DNA of 12,599 nt from Rhizobiales bacterium UBA3584 (GTDB taxonomy: Bacteria; Pseudomonadota; Alphaproteobacteria; Rhizobiales; Devosiaceae). Location: contig DFMV01000015.1 of the NCBI GenBank assembly GCA_002375765.1, positions 1-12,599 of the forward strand, in the 5' to 3' direction. The first letter of the stretch is position 1; each line of letters begins with the position of its first letter. The notes beneath the pieces are model-generated. The model made no database searches. It was not told where the DNA came from and saw only the letters and a program-made list of their open reading frames with translations. Of this stretch, positions 1 through 6,997 are shown piece after piece. Made by a program: the position numbers and the translations under genes.

Positions 1-17
1 CATTTTCGGGGAGTAGC

Positions 18-794
18 TCAGAGCGAGAAGACGCCAGCGATATCGAGCTGGAAATTCATGGCGTAGATGAGATATCCGATCCCCGCCGACGCGCCCACAA
101 ACTCGCCGACGATCACCCCGAGCACCGCCAGCGTCCAGCACAGCTTGACCCCGGCCATCATGATCGGCAGTGCGTTGGGCAGCAGCAGGTAGCGAAAGGT
201 TTTCCAGCGGCCCGCCGTCAGCGACTTCATCAGCCGCACAGCATTGGGATCGACCGAGGCCAGCCCGGTCAGCGTGTTGAGAAACATCGGAAAAAAGCTC
301 ATCACCGCCGCAATGGCGATCTTTGAGGCCTGATCGAACCCGAACCATGTGATGAAGATCGGCGCCAGAACGATCTTGGGCGGGGCCTGCAGCGCCACCA
401 GGTAGGGATAGATGGTGGCCCGAACGAAGGGGAACATGGCAACCCCGACTCCGAACAGCACGCCACTGCTCAATCCCCAGAAAAACCCCCAGGCAATTTC
501 GGAAAGCGTGACCAGCACGTTCGGCCAGAAATAGCCCGCGCTCATTACCCGCCCGGTCGCCCAGAACGTATCGACTGGCGAGGGAATGATCAGCGCATGC
601 ACGATCCCGGCTTCCGTGACGAACGCCCAGAGAGCGAGGACAAAGAGCCCGAAGCCCGCCGCCATCAGCCTGTTGTTGAGCACGGTGCGCCGAGCCTTGG
701 CCCGTTCGCGTGCCACGAAGGCTTCGGTCGCGCTTGCATCGTCTGCATGTATCGGTGTCTGCTCAGTGATCATGGCTTGCCCGGCAGATGTCAT
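18..794 (-). CDS. ABC transporter permease, SsuC/TauC/NitT type, C-terminus apparently short
   Basis: Inner-membrane permease of an importer for a small organic anion such as a sulfonate, taurine or nitrate; the substrate cannot be told because no binding protein is in the window. The protein (258 aa) has a soluble N-terminus of about 45 residues, then several hydrophobic helices. Near residues 190-217 lies the cytoplasmic EAA-type loop (LMKSLTAGRWKTFRYLLLP) that docks on the ATPase. I chose the ATG at 794 because GGAAAGGAGAG sits just before it; a TTG ten codons upstream overlaps the ATPase stop codon and is less likely. The gene follows the ATPase by 26 bases and is surely co-transcribed. 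Oddity: translation stops at ...DIAGVFSL, where family members usually continue for 35-45 residues with a last helix. Truncation or a frameshift is likely. An ATG at 3-1 could begin another gene, but its ribosome site is poor. Confidence 0.85.
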   Translation of the reverse strand: MTSAGQAMITEQTPIHADDASATEAFVARERAKARRTVLNNRLMAAGFGLFVLALWAFVTEAGIVHALIIPSPVDTFWATGRVMSAGYFWPNVLVTLSEIAWGFFWGLSSGVLFGVGVAMFPFVRATIYPYLVALQAPPKIVLAPIFITWFGFDQASKIAIAAVMSFFPMFLNTLTGLASVDPNAVRLMKSLTAGRWKTFRYLLLPNALPIMMAGVKLCWTLAVLGVIVGEFVGASAGIGYLIYAMNFQLDIAGVFSL

Positions 795-820
795 CGTCTC
801 TCTCCTTTCCGTGCTGAGGC

Positions 821-1585
821 TCAATGATCCACACCGAGCATGCGGCGGATCTCGAAAACATGGTCGGAATAGCGCTGGTCGCGCATCATCTCGGTCCTCC
901 GCGGTCGCGGCAGGTCCACCTCGACGACGCCCTCGAGTCGCCCCGGTCGCGGTGTCATGACGAAAATCCGGTCCGACAGAAACACCGCCTCGCCGATGTT
1001 GTGGGTGACGAAAATCACGGTCTTACCGGTCTTCTCCCAGACCTTGAGCAGTTCGAGATTCATCGTCTCTCGGGTAAATTCGTCCAGCGCGCCGAACGGC
1101 TCGTCCATCAGCAACACACGCGGATCGTGCGCCAGCAGCCGGGCCAGCGCTACGCGCTGCCGCATGCCGCCAGAAAGCTCCTTGGGATAGCGTTCCCCGA
1201 ACCCGTTCAATCCCACAAGGTCCAGCAGTTCGTCGCACCGCTCGGCCTGCTGTTTCCGATCCAGATTGAGGATAACGCCGGGCAGTTCCACGTTCTGGCG
1301 CACTGTCCGCCATGGAAACAGCACCGAGGTCTGAAACATCATGCCGATATCGGCCCGGGGCTGATCGAGCCGCTGTCCCGCCAGGATCAGGTCGCCGTCA
1401 GAACGCTCCTCGAGCCCTCCCAGAATGGAAAGCAACGTCGATTTCCCGCACCCGCTCGGGCCGACCAGCGAAATGAACTCACCTTCCTCGATGGAAAAGG
1501 AAACCCCGTCGAGCGCAATCAGCGGCCCCGTCGCCGTTGCATAGATCTTGGTCAGATCCGTCCCCGCGATCAGTCCATCCATCAT
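821..1585 (-). CDS. ABC transporter ATP-binding protein, SsuB/TauB/NrtD type
   Basis: Cytoplasmic ATPase that powers the importer whose permease lies directly downstream. All ATPase motifs are intact in the 254-residue protein: Walker A GPSGCGKST at residues 42-50, Q-loop glutamine near 85, signature LSGGM at 137-141, Walker B LLMDEP at 158-163, and the switch histidine near 195 (VTHN). The sequence around the Q-loop and signature (FPWRTV, ERYPKELSGGMRQR) is typical of the nitrate/sulfonate/taurine subfamily (COG1116). The start is taken at the ATG-ATG at 1585 because GAGGTG lies 7-8 bases upstream; a longer reading frame to 1633 would run through a palindromic operator candidate and has no such site. 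Substrate is unknown. Sulfonates, nitrate, taurine, pyrimidine precursors or other small organics are all possible. Confidence 0.93.
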   Translation of the reverse strand: MMDGLIAGTDLTKIYATATGPLIALDGVSFSIEEGEFISLVGPSGCGKSTLLSILGGLEERSDGDLILAGQRLDQPRADIGMMFQTSVLFPWRTVRQNVELPGVILNLDRKQQAERCDELLDLVGLNGFGERYPKELSGGMRQRVALARLLAHDPRVLLMDEPFGALDEFTRETMNLELLKVWEKTGKTVIFVTHNIGEAVFLSDRIFVMTPRPGRLEGVVEVDLPRPRRTEMMRDQRYSDHVFEIRRMLGVDH

Positions 1586-1603
1586 GCTTTTCACCTCAAT
1601 CAG

Positions 1604-1627
1604 TTTGCATGCAAAATTGGATGCAAT
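1604..1627. promoter_or_regulatory. Two tandem 12-bp palindromes, operator candidate for the importer
   Basis: The perfect palindrome TTTGCATGCAAA (1604-1615) abuts ATTGGATGCAAT (1616-1627), which is one change from a perfect palindrome. Both fit the pattern WTTGNATGCAAW and repeat with a 12-bp period. They end 18 bases upstream of the importer ATPase start codon. Tandem palindromes this close to a start suggest a repressor site, for example for a GntR-family protein. The regulator is not in the window, so the family is inference. Confidence 0.45.
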
Positions 1628-1771
1628 CATCATGCCAAAGCAGAGCCTGTTGATTTTATTGAATGTTTTTCGGGGAGAACTTCTGGCGCAATGCGATCTG
1701 CGCCGAAAATGCGCAGCCTGCGCCCATAATTTAGGCGCTTTGTTTCCCGCTTCCGAAAGCCTGAACCGCTC

Positions 1772-1786
1772 GTTCAGTCCCTGTTC
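1772..1786 (+). promoter_or_regulatory. Alphaproteobacterial SOS box (LexA site), GTTC-N7-GTTC
   Basis: GTTC at 1772-1775, seven bases, then GTTC at 1783-1786. This is an exact match to the direct-repeat LexA site known in Alphaproteobacteria. A further GAAC at 1763-1766 makes an inverted repeat CTGAAC-N5-GTTCAG with the first half. It lies 114 bases before the small peptide gene and 186 bases before the leftward importer genes; the first is the more likely target. The other perfect match found in an intergenic region is before uvrB, a classical SOS gene. I see no clear -35/-10 pair here, so the link to a promoter is inferred. Confidence 0.6.
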
Positions 1787-1900
1787 AGCCGGAAAATGGC
1801 CTTATCGCCTCACCGCACACGAAGCCGTCATCGGATGAAACCAAATCCGGTTCTGCCCCGTTTAATGCGGTACAGAGGCATAAAACACTGGAGGCTGAAA

Positions 1901-2002
1901 ATGGCCCGCACCCTTATTCAGATGAGCATCGGAACCGCCGCCGGCGCCGTCATGGTCACCATGATGGTTACGGTTATGGCCTTCACCGGCGCCTTCGCCT
2001 GA
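1901..2002 (+). CDS. Small single-helix membrane peptide, possibly SOS-controlled
   Basis: A 33-residue peptide of unknown function, not recognised as a named family. It has a short polar start (MARTLIQ) followed by one hydrophobic stretch from about residue 8 to the end, rich in methionine (6 of 33), with small residues spaced as in helix-helix contacts (GTAAGA, TGA). It should sit as one helix in the inner membrane; a cleavable signal would leave nothing behind. The ribosome site GGAGG at 1890-1894 is strong and lies six bases before the ATG, and a clear terminator begins 36 bases after the stop, so the gene forms its own unit. The SOS-box match upstream gives a layout like LexA-controlled Caulobacter SidA (division inhibitor, 29 aa) or E. 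coli TisB (membrane toxin, 29 aa). That is likeness of layout only. Confidence 0.6.
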   Translation: MARTLIQMSIGTAAGAVMVTMMVTVMAFTGAFA

Positions 2003-2037
2003 CCGGCAAGTCATTCATTTCAATCCCATGCACCAAG

Positions 2038-2070
2038 GCCCTTGCCGACCCTCCCCGGCGAGGGCTTTTT
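2038..2070 (+). terminator. Rho-independent terminator after the small peptide gene
   Basis: GCCCTTGCCG (2038-2047) pairs with CGGCGAGGGC (2056-2065) over ten positions with one G-U pair, around an eight-base loop. Five T residues follow at once (2066-2070). Its position 36 bases after the small gene's stop supports that gene as a real transcription unit. Confidence 0.85.
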
Positions 2071-2153
2071 CGTGGTCGGGCCTCCGCACTGCACGTCTCT
2101 GTCGGCATTCCCGAACCGGTCGGGCAAATTGTCCCCTGAAGGCAGGGAACATC

Positions 2154-2183
2154 TTGCAACATGTTACAAATCGTCCTTGAATA
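2154..2183 (+). promoter_or_regulatory. Promoter and operator candidate for the ABC exporter
   Basis: The 16-base dyad TTGCAACATGTTACAA (2154-2169) is a palindrome apart from one pair. Its first six bases, TTGCAA, can act as a -35 box, and 17 bases later TTGAAT (2177-2182) can act as a -10 box; each matches four of six consensus bases. A regulator bound to the dyad would cover the -35 box and spacer. The start of transcription would be about 75 bases before the exporter gene. No regulator gene is adjacent. Confidence 0.35.
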
Positions 2184-2185
2184 CA

Positions 2186-2248
2186 CGGGCGAGTGATTTG
2201 CCCGATTTTCTTCAAGACCGATTCCCGCGTCTCCTTCGGGCGTTTTTT
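2186..2248 (+). promoter_or_regulatory. Leader with competing hairpins before the exporter, attenuator candidate
   Basis: CGGGC (2186-2190) can pair with GCCCG (2200-2204). The same GCCCGA (2200-2205) can instead pair with TCGGGC (2236-2241), which is followed by G and six T residues (2243-2248). The two folds exclude each other and the second looks like a terminator, although its loop of 30 bases is long. A short frame ATG 2161 to TGA 2194-2196 (MLQIVLEYTGE) ends inside the first hairpin; its nearest ribosome site (AGGGA, 2144-2148) is rather far. The stems are short, so this is tentative. Confidence 0.25.
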
Positions 2249-2265
2249 GATGTCTGGATACTGAA

Positions 2266-4122
2266 GTGACCACCCTCACGGCTGGCCGGGAGCGTTCGCG
2301 TGGCGACGCCAGGGCCCATGTTGCCGCCGCCCATTCGGGCAAAGATCGCAGCCCCCTGTTGCGGATTGCCCTTCTATCCCTCCGTCACCACTGGCAGGTG
2401 GCCATCGCCGTGGTTGCGACCATCGTCGCCGCCCTGCTCCAGCTTGCCATTCCACGGCTGCTTGGACAGGCCATCGATCAGGCCCAGAACATTCTTTCCG
2501 TCACCGGAGCAGAGGCCGAACAGGCCCTTTGGGTCAGCGCCATCACCCTGCTCGTCGTCTCCATCCTGCGCGGGCTGTTCACCCTGCTCCAGAACTATTT
2601 CGCGGAATCGGTGGGCCACCACGTTGGCTACGAACTGCGGCTGGCCTTTTACGACAAGGTCCAGCGCCTGCCTTACGCCTATCACGACAAGGTTCATTCG
2701 GGCGATCTCATCACCATCGGCCTGCTCGATCTCGACGGCATCCGCATGTTCTTTTCGACCGGCCTGATCCGCGTCGTCCTGCTCACCATCCTGATCGGCG
2801 TCGGCGCCTGGATGCTGATTTCGACCGATATCGTGCTCGGCCTTCTGGCGCTCAGCTTCGTGCCCTTCGTCGCCTGGCGCTCCTCGGTCGCCCAGTTGAC
2901 CCTGCGCAAGACCTGGCTGACCCTGCAGGAAAAGCTCTCGGTTCTCACCCGCATCATGGAAGAAAACCTCGGCGGCATCCGCGTCGTTCGCGCGTTTTCC
3001 GGCCAGAAGCACGAACTCAAAAAGTTCGACACCGCCTCCGACGATGCTCTCGGCCTTGCCCACCAGCGCACCAACATCCGGGTGAAAAACACCTCGATGA
3101 TGACCTTTTCCTTTTTCGCCGCCATGGGGCTGGTGCTCTGGGTGGGCGGCAACAAGGTCATCGCCGGCGAAATCAGCGTCGGCACCCTGGCGAGCTTTCT
3201 CACCTTCATGACCATCCTGCAGATGCCCGTGCGCCAGCTCGGCCTGATGGTCAATTCCTTTGCCCGCGCCTCGACCTGCGGCAATCGCTTCTTTGCCTTC
3301 ATCGATGCCCCCGTCGCGATCAGGGACAAACCCGGCGCCACCGATCTCACCGTCACCGACGGCACGCTCAGCTTTGACCATGTCGGCTTTACATATGACG
3401 GCGCCGCCCATCCGACCCTCAAGGACGTCAGCTTTGTCGCCCGCAAGGGCCAGACCATCGGCATCGTCGGCGCCCCCGGCAGCGGCAAATCCACGCTCGC
3501 GCACCTGATCGCCCGCTTCTATGACGTGTCCGAAGGCAGCATAAAGATCGATGGCCAGGACGTCCGCGACGTGACGCTGAAATCCCTGCGCACCAGCGTC
3601 GCCGTGGTGCAGCAGGATACGTTCCTGTTCACCACCACGATCGAAAACAACATCGCCTACGGCAACCCCTGGGCCAAGGAAACCCGCATCGAAAAGGCTG
3701 CCGAAAGCGCCCAGCTCCACAATTACATCATGGGCCTGCCCGCCGATTACGACACGGTCGTCGGCGAACGCGGCGTCTCGCTCTCGGGCGGCCAGCGCCA
3801 GCGCCTTTCCATCGCCCGCAGCTTGGTCCTCAAGCCCGCCGTGATGGTGTTCGACGATTCCACCGCCGCCATCGATGCCGGCACCGAACACCGCATTCGC
3901 TCGGCCATCCGCCGCTTTGCCAAGGACCGCATCACCATCATCATAGCCCACCGCCTCTCCTCGCTCATGGACGCCGATACCATCTTCTTCCTCGAGGACG
4001 GCGCCATCGCCGAACGCGGCACCCATGACGAACTGCTCGCCCTGGGCGGCCGCTACCGCGCCCTCTACGACCTCCAGACCCGGCCCACCGAAGACATCGA
4101 ACAACAAGAGGCCGGACAATGA
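2266..4122 (+). CDS. Heterodimeric ABC exporter, subunit with degenerate ATP site
   Basis: Fused membrane-ATPase half-transporter of the multidrug/lipid exporter type (COG1132), 618 aa. An N-terminal tail of about 40 residues precedes six expected helices (to about residue 330), then the ATPase domain: Walker A GAPGSGKS at 402-409, signature LSGGQ at 506-510, Walker B VMVFD ending at D530, switch histidine H562. The residue after the Walker B aspartate is D531 (FDDSTAAID), where the catalytic glutamate normally stands. This marks the weak-hydrolysis partner of a heterodimer, as in TM287/288 and BmrCD. The start is GTG 2266, the first usable start after an in-frame stop at 2248-2250; its ribosome site is weak. 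Its stop overlaps the next gene's start by four bases (ATGA), so the two are translationally coupled. Substrate cannot be read from sequence; drugs or lipids are typical. Confidence 0.93.
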   Translation: MTTLTAGRERSRGDARAHVAAAHSGKDRSPLLRIALLSLRHHWQVAIAVVATIVAALLQLAIPRLLGQAIDQAQNILSVTGAEAEQALWVSAITLLVVSILRGLFTLLQNYFAESVGHHVGYELRLAFYDKVQRLPYAYHDKVHSGDLITIGLLDLDGIRMFFSTGLIRVVLLTILIGVGAWMLISTDIVLGLLALSFVPFVAWRSSVAQLTLRKTWLTLQEKLSVLTRIMEENLGGIRVVRAFSGQKHELKKFDTASDDALGLAHQRTNIRVKNTSMMTFSFFAAMGLVLWVGGNKVIAGEISVGTLASFLTFMTILQMPVRQLGLMVNSFARASTCGNRFFAFIDAPVAIRDKPGATDLTVTDGTLSFDHVGFTYDGAAHPTLKDVSFVARKGQTIGIVGAPGSGKSTLAHLIARFYDVSEGSIKIDGQDVRDVTLKSLRTSVAVVQQDTFLFTTTIENNIAYGNPWAKETRIEKAAESAQLHNYIMGLPADYDTVVGERGVSLSGGQRQRLSIARSLVLKPAVMVFDDSTAAIDAGTEHRIRSAIRRFAKDRITIIIAHRLSSLMDADTIFFLEDGAIAERGTHDELLALGGRYRALYDLQTRPTEDIEQQEAGQ

Positions 4123-6020
4123 CCGCGACCGATCTCGACGACGAACACGACGCCGCCACCTTCCCCGGCCAGCGCCCGCCGCGCGCTACCGTGGGCAGCG
4201 CCCATATCGAGGAGGAAGTGTTCGGCAAGGCCTATGACCCGCGCACCATCCGGCGCATCTGGGCCTTCGTTCACCCCTATCGCCACCGCATCTATCTCTC
4301 GGTCGGCGCCGTGCTTTTGTTCACCGCCACCCAGCTCGCCATCCCGCTCATCATTGGTTTTGCCATCGACTCGGGCATGACCGAAGGCGGCGACACCACG
4401 AACCTGCTCTGGGCCATCCTCGCCTTCGCCGCAGTAATTTCCCTCAACTTTGCCGCCTCCTGGGTGCAGGAAAAACAGGTCGGCAACGTCGCCGAAAACG
4501 TGCTGTTCGACATGCGCCGCGCCATGTTCGCGCGCCTGCAGATCGTTGCGCTGAGCTTCATGGACAAGACCGAAGTCGGGCGCCTGATGAGCCGGCTGCA
4601 GGGCGACGTCAATTCCATGCAGGAATTCCTCGAAACCTCGATCGTCTCCATCGGCGATCTGGTCCTGCTGTGCGGCATTGTCGTTGTGCTTTTGAGCCTC
4701 GATTGGGGTCTGGGGCTTCTGACCCTTGCCACCATGCCCGCCCTGTTCATCGTCCGCATCTTCTGGCTGCCGCCGGCCAAACGCGCCTTCTGGGCTGCCC
4801 ATGAGACCAACTCGGCCACCAATGGCGCCATGGCCGAAGGCATTAACGGGGTGCGCACCATCCAGAATCTCGACCGCCAGAAGGTCAATTTCGACCTCTA
4901 TGACGACAAGGCCTGGTCGAACCTGAAAACCCAATTGACCGGCTCGCGCTACGCCCAGGTCATGGTGCCCATCGTCGACAGCTTGACCGGCATCGCCATG
5001 GCCACGGTCATCGTGGTCGGCGGTTCGCTGGTCCTCAACGGCTCCATGCAGGTCGGCATCATCGTAGCCTTCCTGTTCTACATCCAGCGCTTCTTCGATC
5101 CCATCCGCTCGCTGACCATGCAATATTCCATCATGCAGCGCGCCATGACCTCGGGCCGCCGCATCACCGAAGTGCTCGACGTCCCCGTCTCCATCGCCGA
5201 CAAGCCCGACGCGACAACCCTCACCCGCGACATGGACGGCTCGGTCGATTTCGACAACGTCGTCTTCGGCTACGATCCCAAACGCCCGGTCCTCAAACAC
5301 GTCTCCTTCCACGTCAATCCCGGTGAAACCGTCGCCCTTGTCGGCCCCACCGGCTCGGGCAAGACCAGCGCCATGGCCCTCGTCCATCGCTTTTACGAAG
5401 TCCAGTCCGGCGCCGTCCGCGTCGGCGGCCATGACGTGCGCGACGTGACCCAGGAAAGCCTGGGCGAACAGGTCGCCATGGTGCTCCAGGAACCGTTCCT
5501 GTTCACCGGCACGGTGTTTGAAAACATCCGCTACAACAAGGCCTCCGCCACAATCGATGACGTCATCGCGGCTTCAAAGGCCGTCGGCGCCCACGAGTTC
5601 ATCACCCGCCTGCCCGATGGCTACGATACTGTCCTCGAACAGCGCGGCTCCAACTTCTCGCTCGGCCAGCGCCAATTGCTCAGCTTCGCCCGCGCCCTTG
5701 TCGCCGACGCAAAGATCCTCGTCCTCGACGAGGCCACCGCCAATATCGACAGCTACACAGAACGTCAGATTCAAAAGGCGCTGGAAACCCTGCTCGAAGG
5801 CCGCACCGGCCTCGTCATCGCCCACCGCCTCGCCACCATCCGCGGCGCCGACCGCATCATCGTGCTGCAGAACGGCGAGTTGATCGAACAGGGCAACCAC
5901 GATCAGCTCATGGCCAAAAACGGCCTCTACGCCCGCCTCTACACCATGAACTACTCAAGCTTCGACGACATCCCCGACGACATCGTCAACGCCGCCACGG
6001 CGGGCGACGGAACGACGTGA
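4119..6020 (+). CDS. Heterodimeric ABC exporter, subunit with canonical Walker B
   Basis: Second half of the exporter, 633 aa, with the same plan: a soluble N-terminus of about 55 residues, a six-helix membrane domain, then the ATPase. Walker A GPTGSGKT lies at 409-416, and Walker B LVLDEAT has D537 and the catalytic glutamate E538; the switch histidine is H569. The signature, however, is FSLGQ at 513-517 instead of LSGGQ. In a head-to-tail dimer this altered signature faces the Walker motifs of the first subunit, which has Asp for Glu. Both faults therefore fall in one ATP site and the other site is fully canonical. That complementary pattern is strong evidence that the two proteins work together as a TM287/288-like heterodimer. 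The gene follows by ATGA overlap, and an 18-base gap then separates it from the convergent HNH gene. Confidence 0.94.
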   Translation: MTATDLDDEHDAATFPGQRPPRATVGSAHIEEEVFGKAYDPRTIRRIWAFVHPYRHRIYLSVGAVLLFTATQLAIPLIIGFAIDSGMTEGGDTTNLLWAILAFAAVISLNFAASWVQEKQVGNVAENVLFDMRRAMFARLQIVALSFMDKTEVGRLMSRLQGDVNSMQEFLETSIVSIGDLVLLCGIVVVLLSLDWGLGLLTLATMPALFIVRIFWLPPAKRAFWAAHETNSATNGAMAEGINGVRTIQNLDRQKVNFDLYDDKAWSNLKTQLTGSRYAQVMVPIVDSLTGIAMATVIVVGGSLVLNGSMQVGIIVAFLFYIQRFFDPIRSLTMQYSIMQRAMTSGRRITEVLDVPVSIADKPDATTLTRDMDGSVDFDNVVFGYDPKRPVLKHVSFHVNPGETVALVGPTGSGKTSAMALVHRFYEVQSGAVRVGGHDVRDVTQESLGEQVAMVLQEPFLFTGTVFENIRYNKASATIDDVIAASKAVGAHEFITRLPDGYDTVLEQRGSNFSLGQRQLLSFARALVADAKILVLDEATANIDSYTERQIQKALETLLEGRTGLVIAHRLATIRGADRIIVLQNGELIEQGNHDQLMAKNGLYARLYTMNYSSFDDIPDDIVNAATAGDGTT

Positions 6021-6036
6021 GGGCGGGCCTCAAGTC

Positions 6037-6059
6037 CTTCAATGCTTGAAGACATTTTC
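6037..6059 (+). terminator. Weak hairpin at the convergent gene ends
   Basis: CTTCAA (6037-6042) and TTGAAG (6046-6051) form a six-base stem with a three-base loop, followed by CATTTTCT. It starts 17 bases after the exporter stop and overlaps the last codons of the convergent HNH gene. The stem is short and poor in GC, so it may be only a weak terminator. Confidence 0.3.
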
Positions 6060-6941
6060 TCGATGCCACGACAGGAATGCAGGGTGCGGTCGATCCCGCA
6101 GTTCGGCCGGTCCAATCAGCCGCCCGGACTTGTTAATCAGGCTTTCCAGTCCCTGACGGTCATTGACCTGACGCGAAATAACGATCTCCAGATCATCCGC
6201 CAGCGCAATGAGTCCCCGATCGAACATCCAATGGACTGTGCCCGAAAGCGGTAGGCCATTGTTTATTATGTCGGGTCCGTTGGCCTCAACCGGCCGAATA
6301 TGCGCGGCCTCCACTTCGGCCCGCCCCCCGCCATTGATGAGCTTGAGGCCCGTAATTCCACAACGCGAGTCGTATGCGTTCAGGACAACTCGCCGAAACA
6401 CTCTGTCACGCAGAATGCGGGACGTAAGCACACGCACCCGCTCTCTTTCGACTTCAAACGGCGCTTGCTCTTCCGCCAAACCAGGCGGAACAGAGGCAAT
6501 TGCATCACTTCGCGGAAGCAGATCGTCCTGCCCAACGAGGCCCAGATCGATGATCCGGTTGAAATCTGCAGGCGCAAGCGATCGCACTGCCGCTTGCGCC
6601 CTGCCCGATATCCGCCCGACGGCGTTGAGAAGGCCAGCCTCGACCACCTCATTGTCAAGAACGAACGGAACTGGGCGCGCAAAGGGCAGATAGCTTCCTG
6701 GCTCGATCAAAGCCAAAAACATGTCGGACCGTGTTGGATCGAGGGTAACGTCGGCAACCTTTGCCACGGCAAAATAGCCGCGTGAATTTTTCACTTTGGT
6801 TGGCTCGTAATAAACGATCCAGTCTCCAACACAGGATTTCACGCGGGAATAATACTGATGTGGAAACTGGTATTGCGTGGCAGGGCTGTCGTCATAGATC
6901 GAGTCTGCGCGATGAATAAAAACGCCAAAACCCAAATTCAC
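6039..6941 (-). CDS. HNH endonuclease with PUA/EVE-like N-terminal domain
   Basis: Predicted DNA nuclease, about 300 aa. Residues 1-95 (GVFIHRADSIYDD, CVGDWIVYYEP, RGYFAVAKV, ALIEPGSYL) look like a small beta-rich PUA/EVE-type domain, a fold that reads modified bases in several restriction enzymes; this assignment is from memory of the pattern. The C-terminus is a clear HNH_2-type domain: C194 in YDSRCGITGL, H214 in EAAHIRP, the asparagine in NNGLPL near 228, and H237 in VHWMFDRG. The combination suggests a modification-dependent (type IV-like) nuclease, but no methylase or partner is adjacent. The GTG at 6941 is nearly touching its GGGGAG site; the TTG at 6935 has better spacing and may be the true start. 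GC is low in the 5' part (I count 25/60 in 6781-6840 and 30/60 in 6841-6900), unlike the neighbours, which suggests transfer. It may share a transcript with the HD-GYP gene 56 bases upstream. Confidence 0.85.
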   Translation of the reverse strand: MNLGFGVFIHRADSIYDDSPATQYQFPHQYYSRVKSCVGDWIVYYEPTKVKNSRGYFAVAKVADVTLDPTRSDMFLALIEPGSYLPFARPVPFVLDNEVVEAGLLNAVGRISGRAQAAVRSLAPADFNRIIDLGLVGQDDLLPRSDAIASVPPGLAEEQAPFEVERERVRVLTSRILRDRVFRRVVLNAYDSRCGITGLKLINGGGRAEVEAAHIRPVEANGPDIINNGLPLSGTVHWMFDRGLIALADDLEIVISRQVNDRQGLESLINKSGRLIGPAELRDRPHPAFLSWHRENVFKH

Positions 6942-6997
6942 TCTCCCCTATCGCATCATTCGACAATGTCCCACCATCACCTGGCTGTCCACCCAGC

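Larger units (their letters stand above)
1586..1900. other. Intergenic region between divergent units
   Basis: This 315-base gap separates the leftward importer genes from the rightward small peptide gene. From left to right it holds the importer ribosome site, two abutting palindromes (1604-1627) and a TAAAAT hexamer read leftward at 1658-1653 that could be a -10 box, though no convincing -35 box goes with it. Next come two short mutually exclusive hairpins (GGCGCA 1685-1690 with TGCGCC 1699-1704, or CTGCGC 1698-1703 with GCGCAG 1711-1716), then the SOS-box match. No convincing protein-coding frame fills it. The longer in-frame extension of the small peptide to ATG 1796 is arginine- and histidine-rich and lacks a good ribosome site. 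Confidence 0.5.

Noticed and set aside
1..17. TTTTCGGGGAG near position 3 repeated at 1667-1677
   Set aside because: An 11-base match alone, without symmetry or shared context, is not enough to call a repeat or site.
824..1729. Plus-strand open frame of 301 codons opposite the importer ATPase
   Set aside because: Its product is His/Arg/Pro/Gln-rich with no motif, while the opposite strand holds a perfect ABC ATPase.
2042..2269. 75-codon frame ending across the exporter GTG start
   Set aside because: It begins inside the terminator at 2038-2070, lacks a ribosome site, and has no recognisable features. A shorter version from TTG 2178 could couple to the exporter, but support is too thin.
2374..4119. 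Minus-strand open frame of 581 codons opposite the first exporter gene, and a similar 455-codon frame at 4065-5432
   Set aside because: Both lie opposite well-supported ABC exporter genes, have monotonous Gly/Asp/Ala/Glu-rich composition typical of antisense frames in GC-rich DNA, and show no domain.
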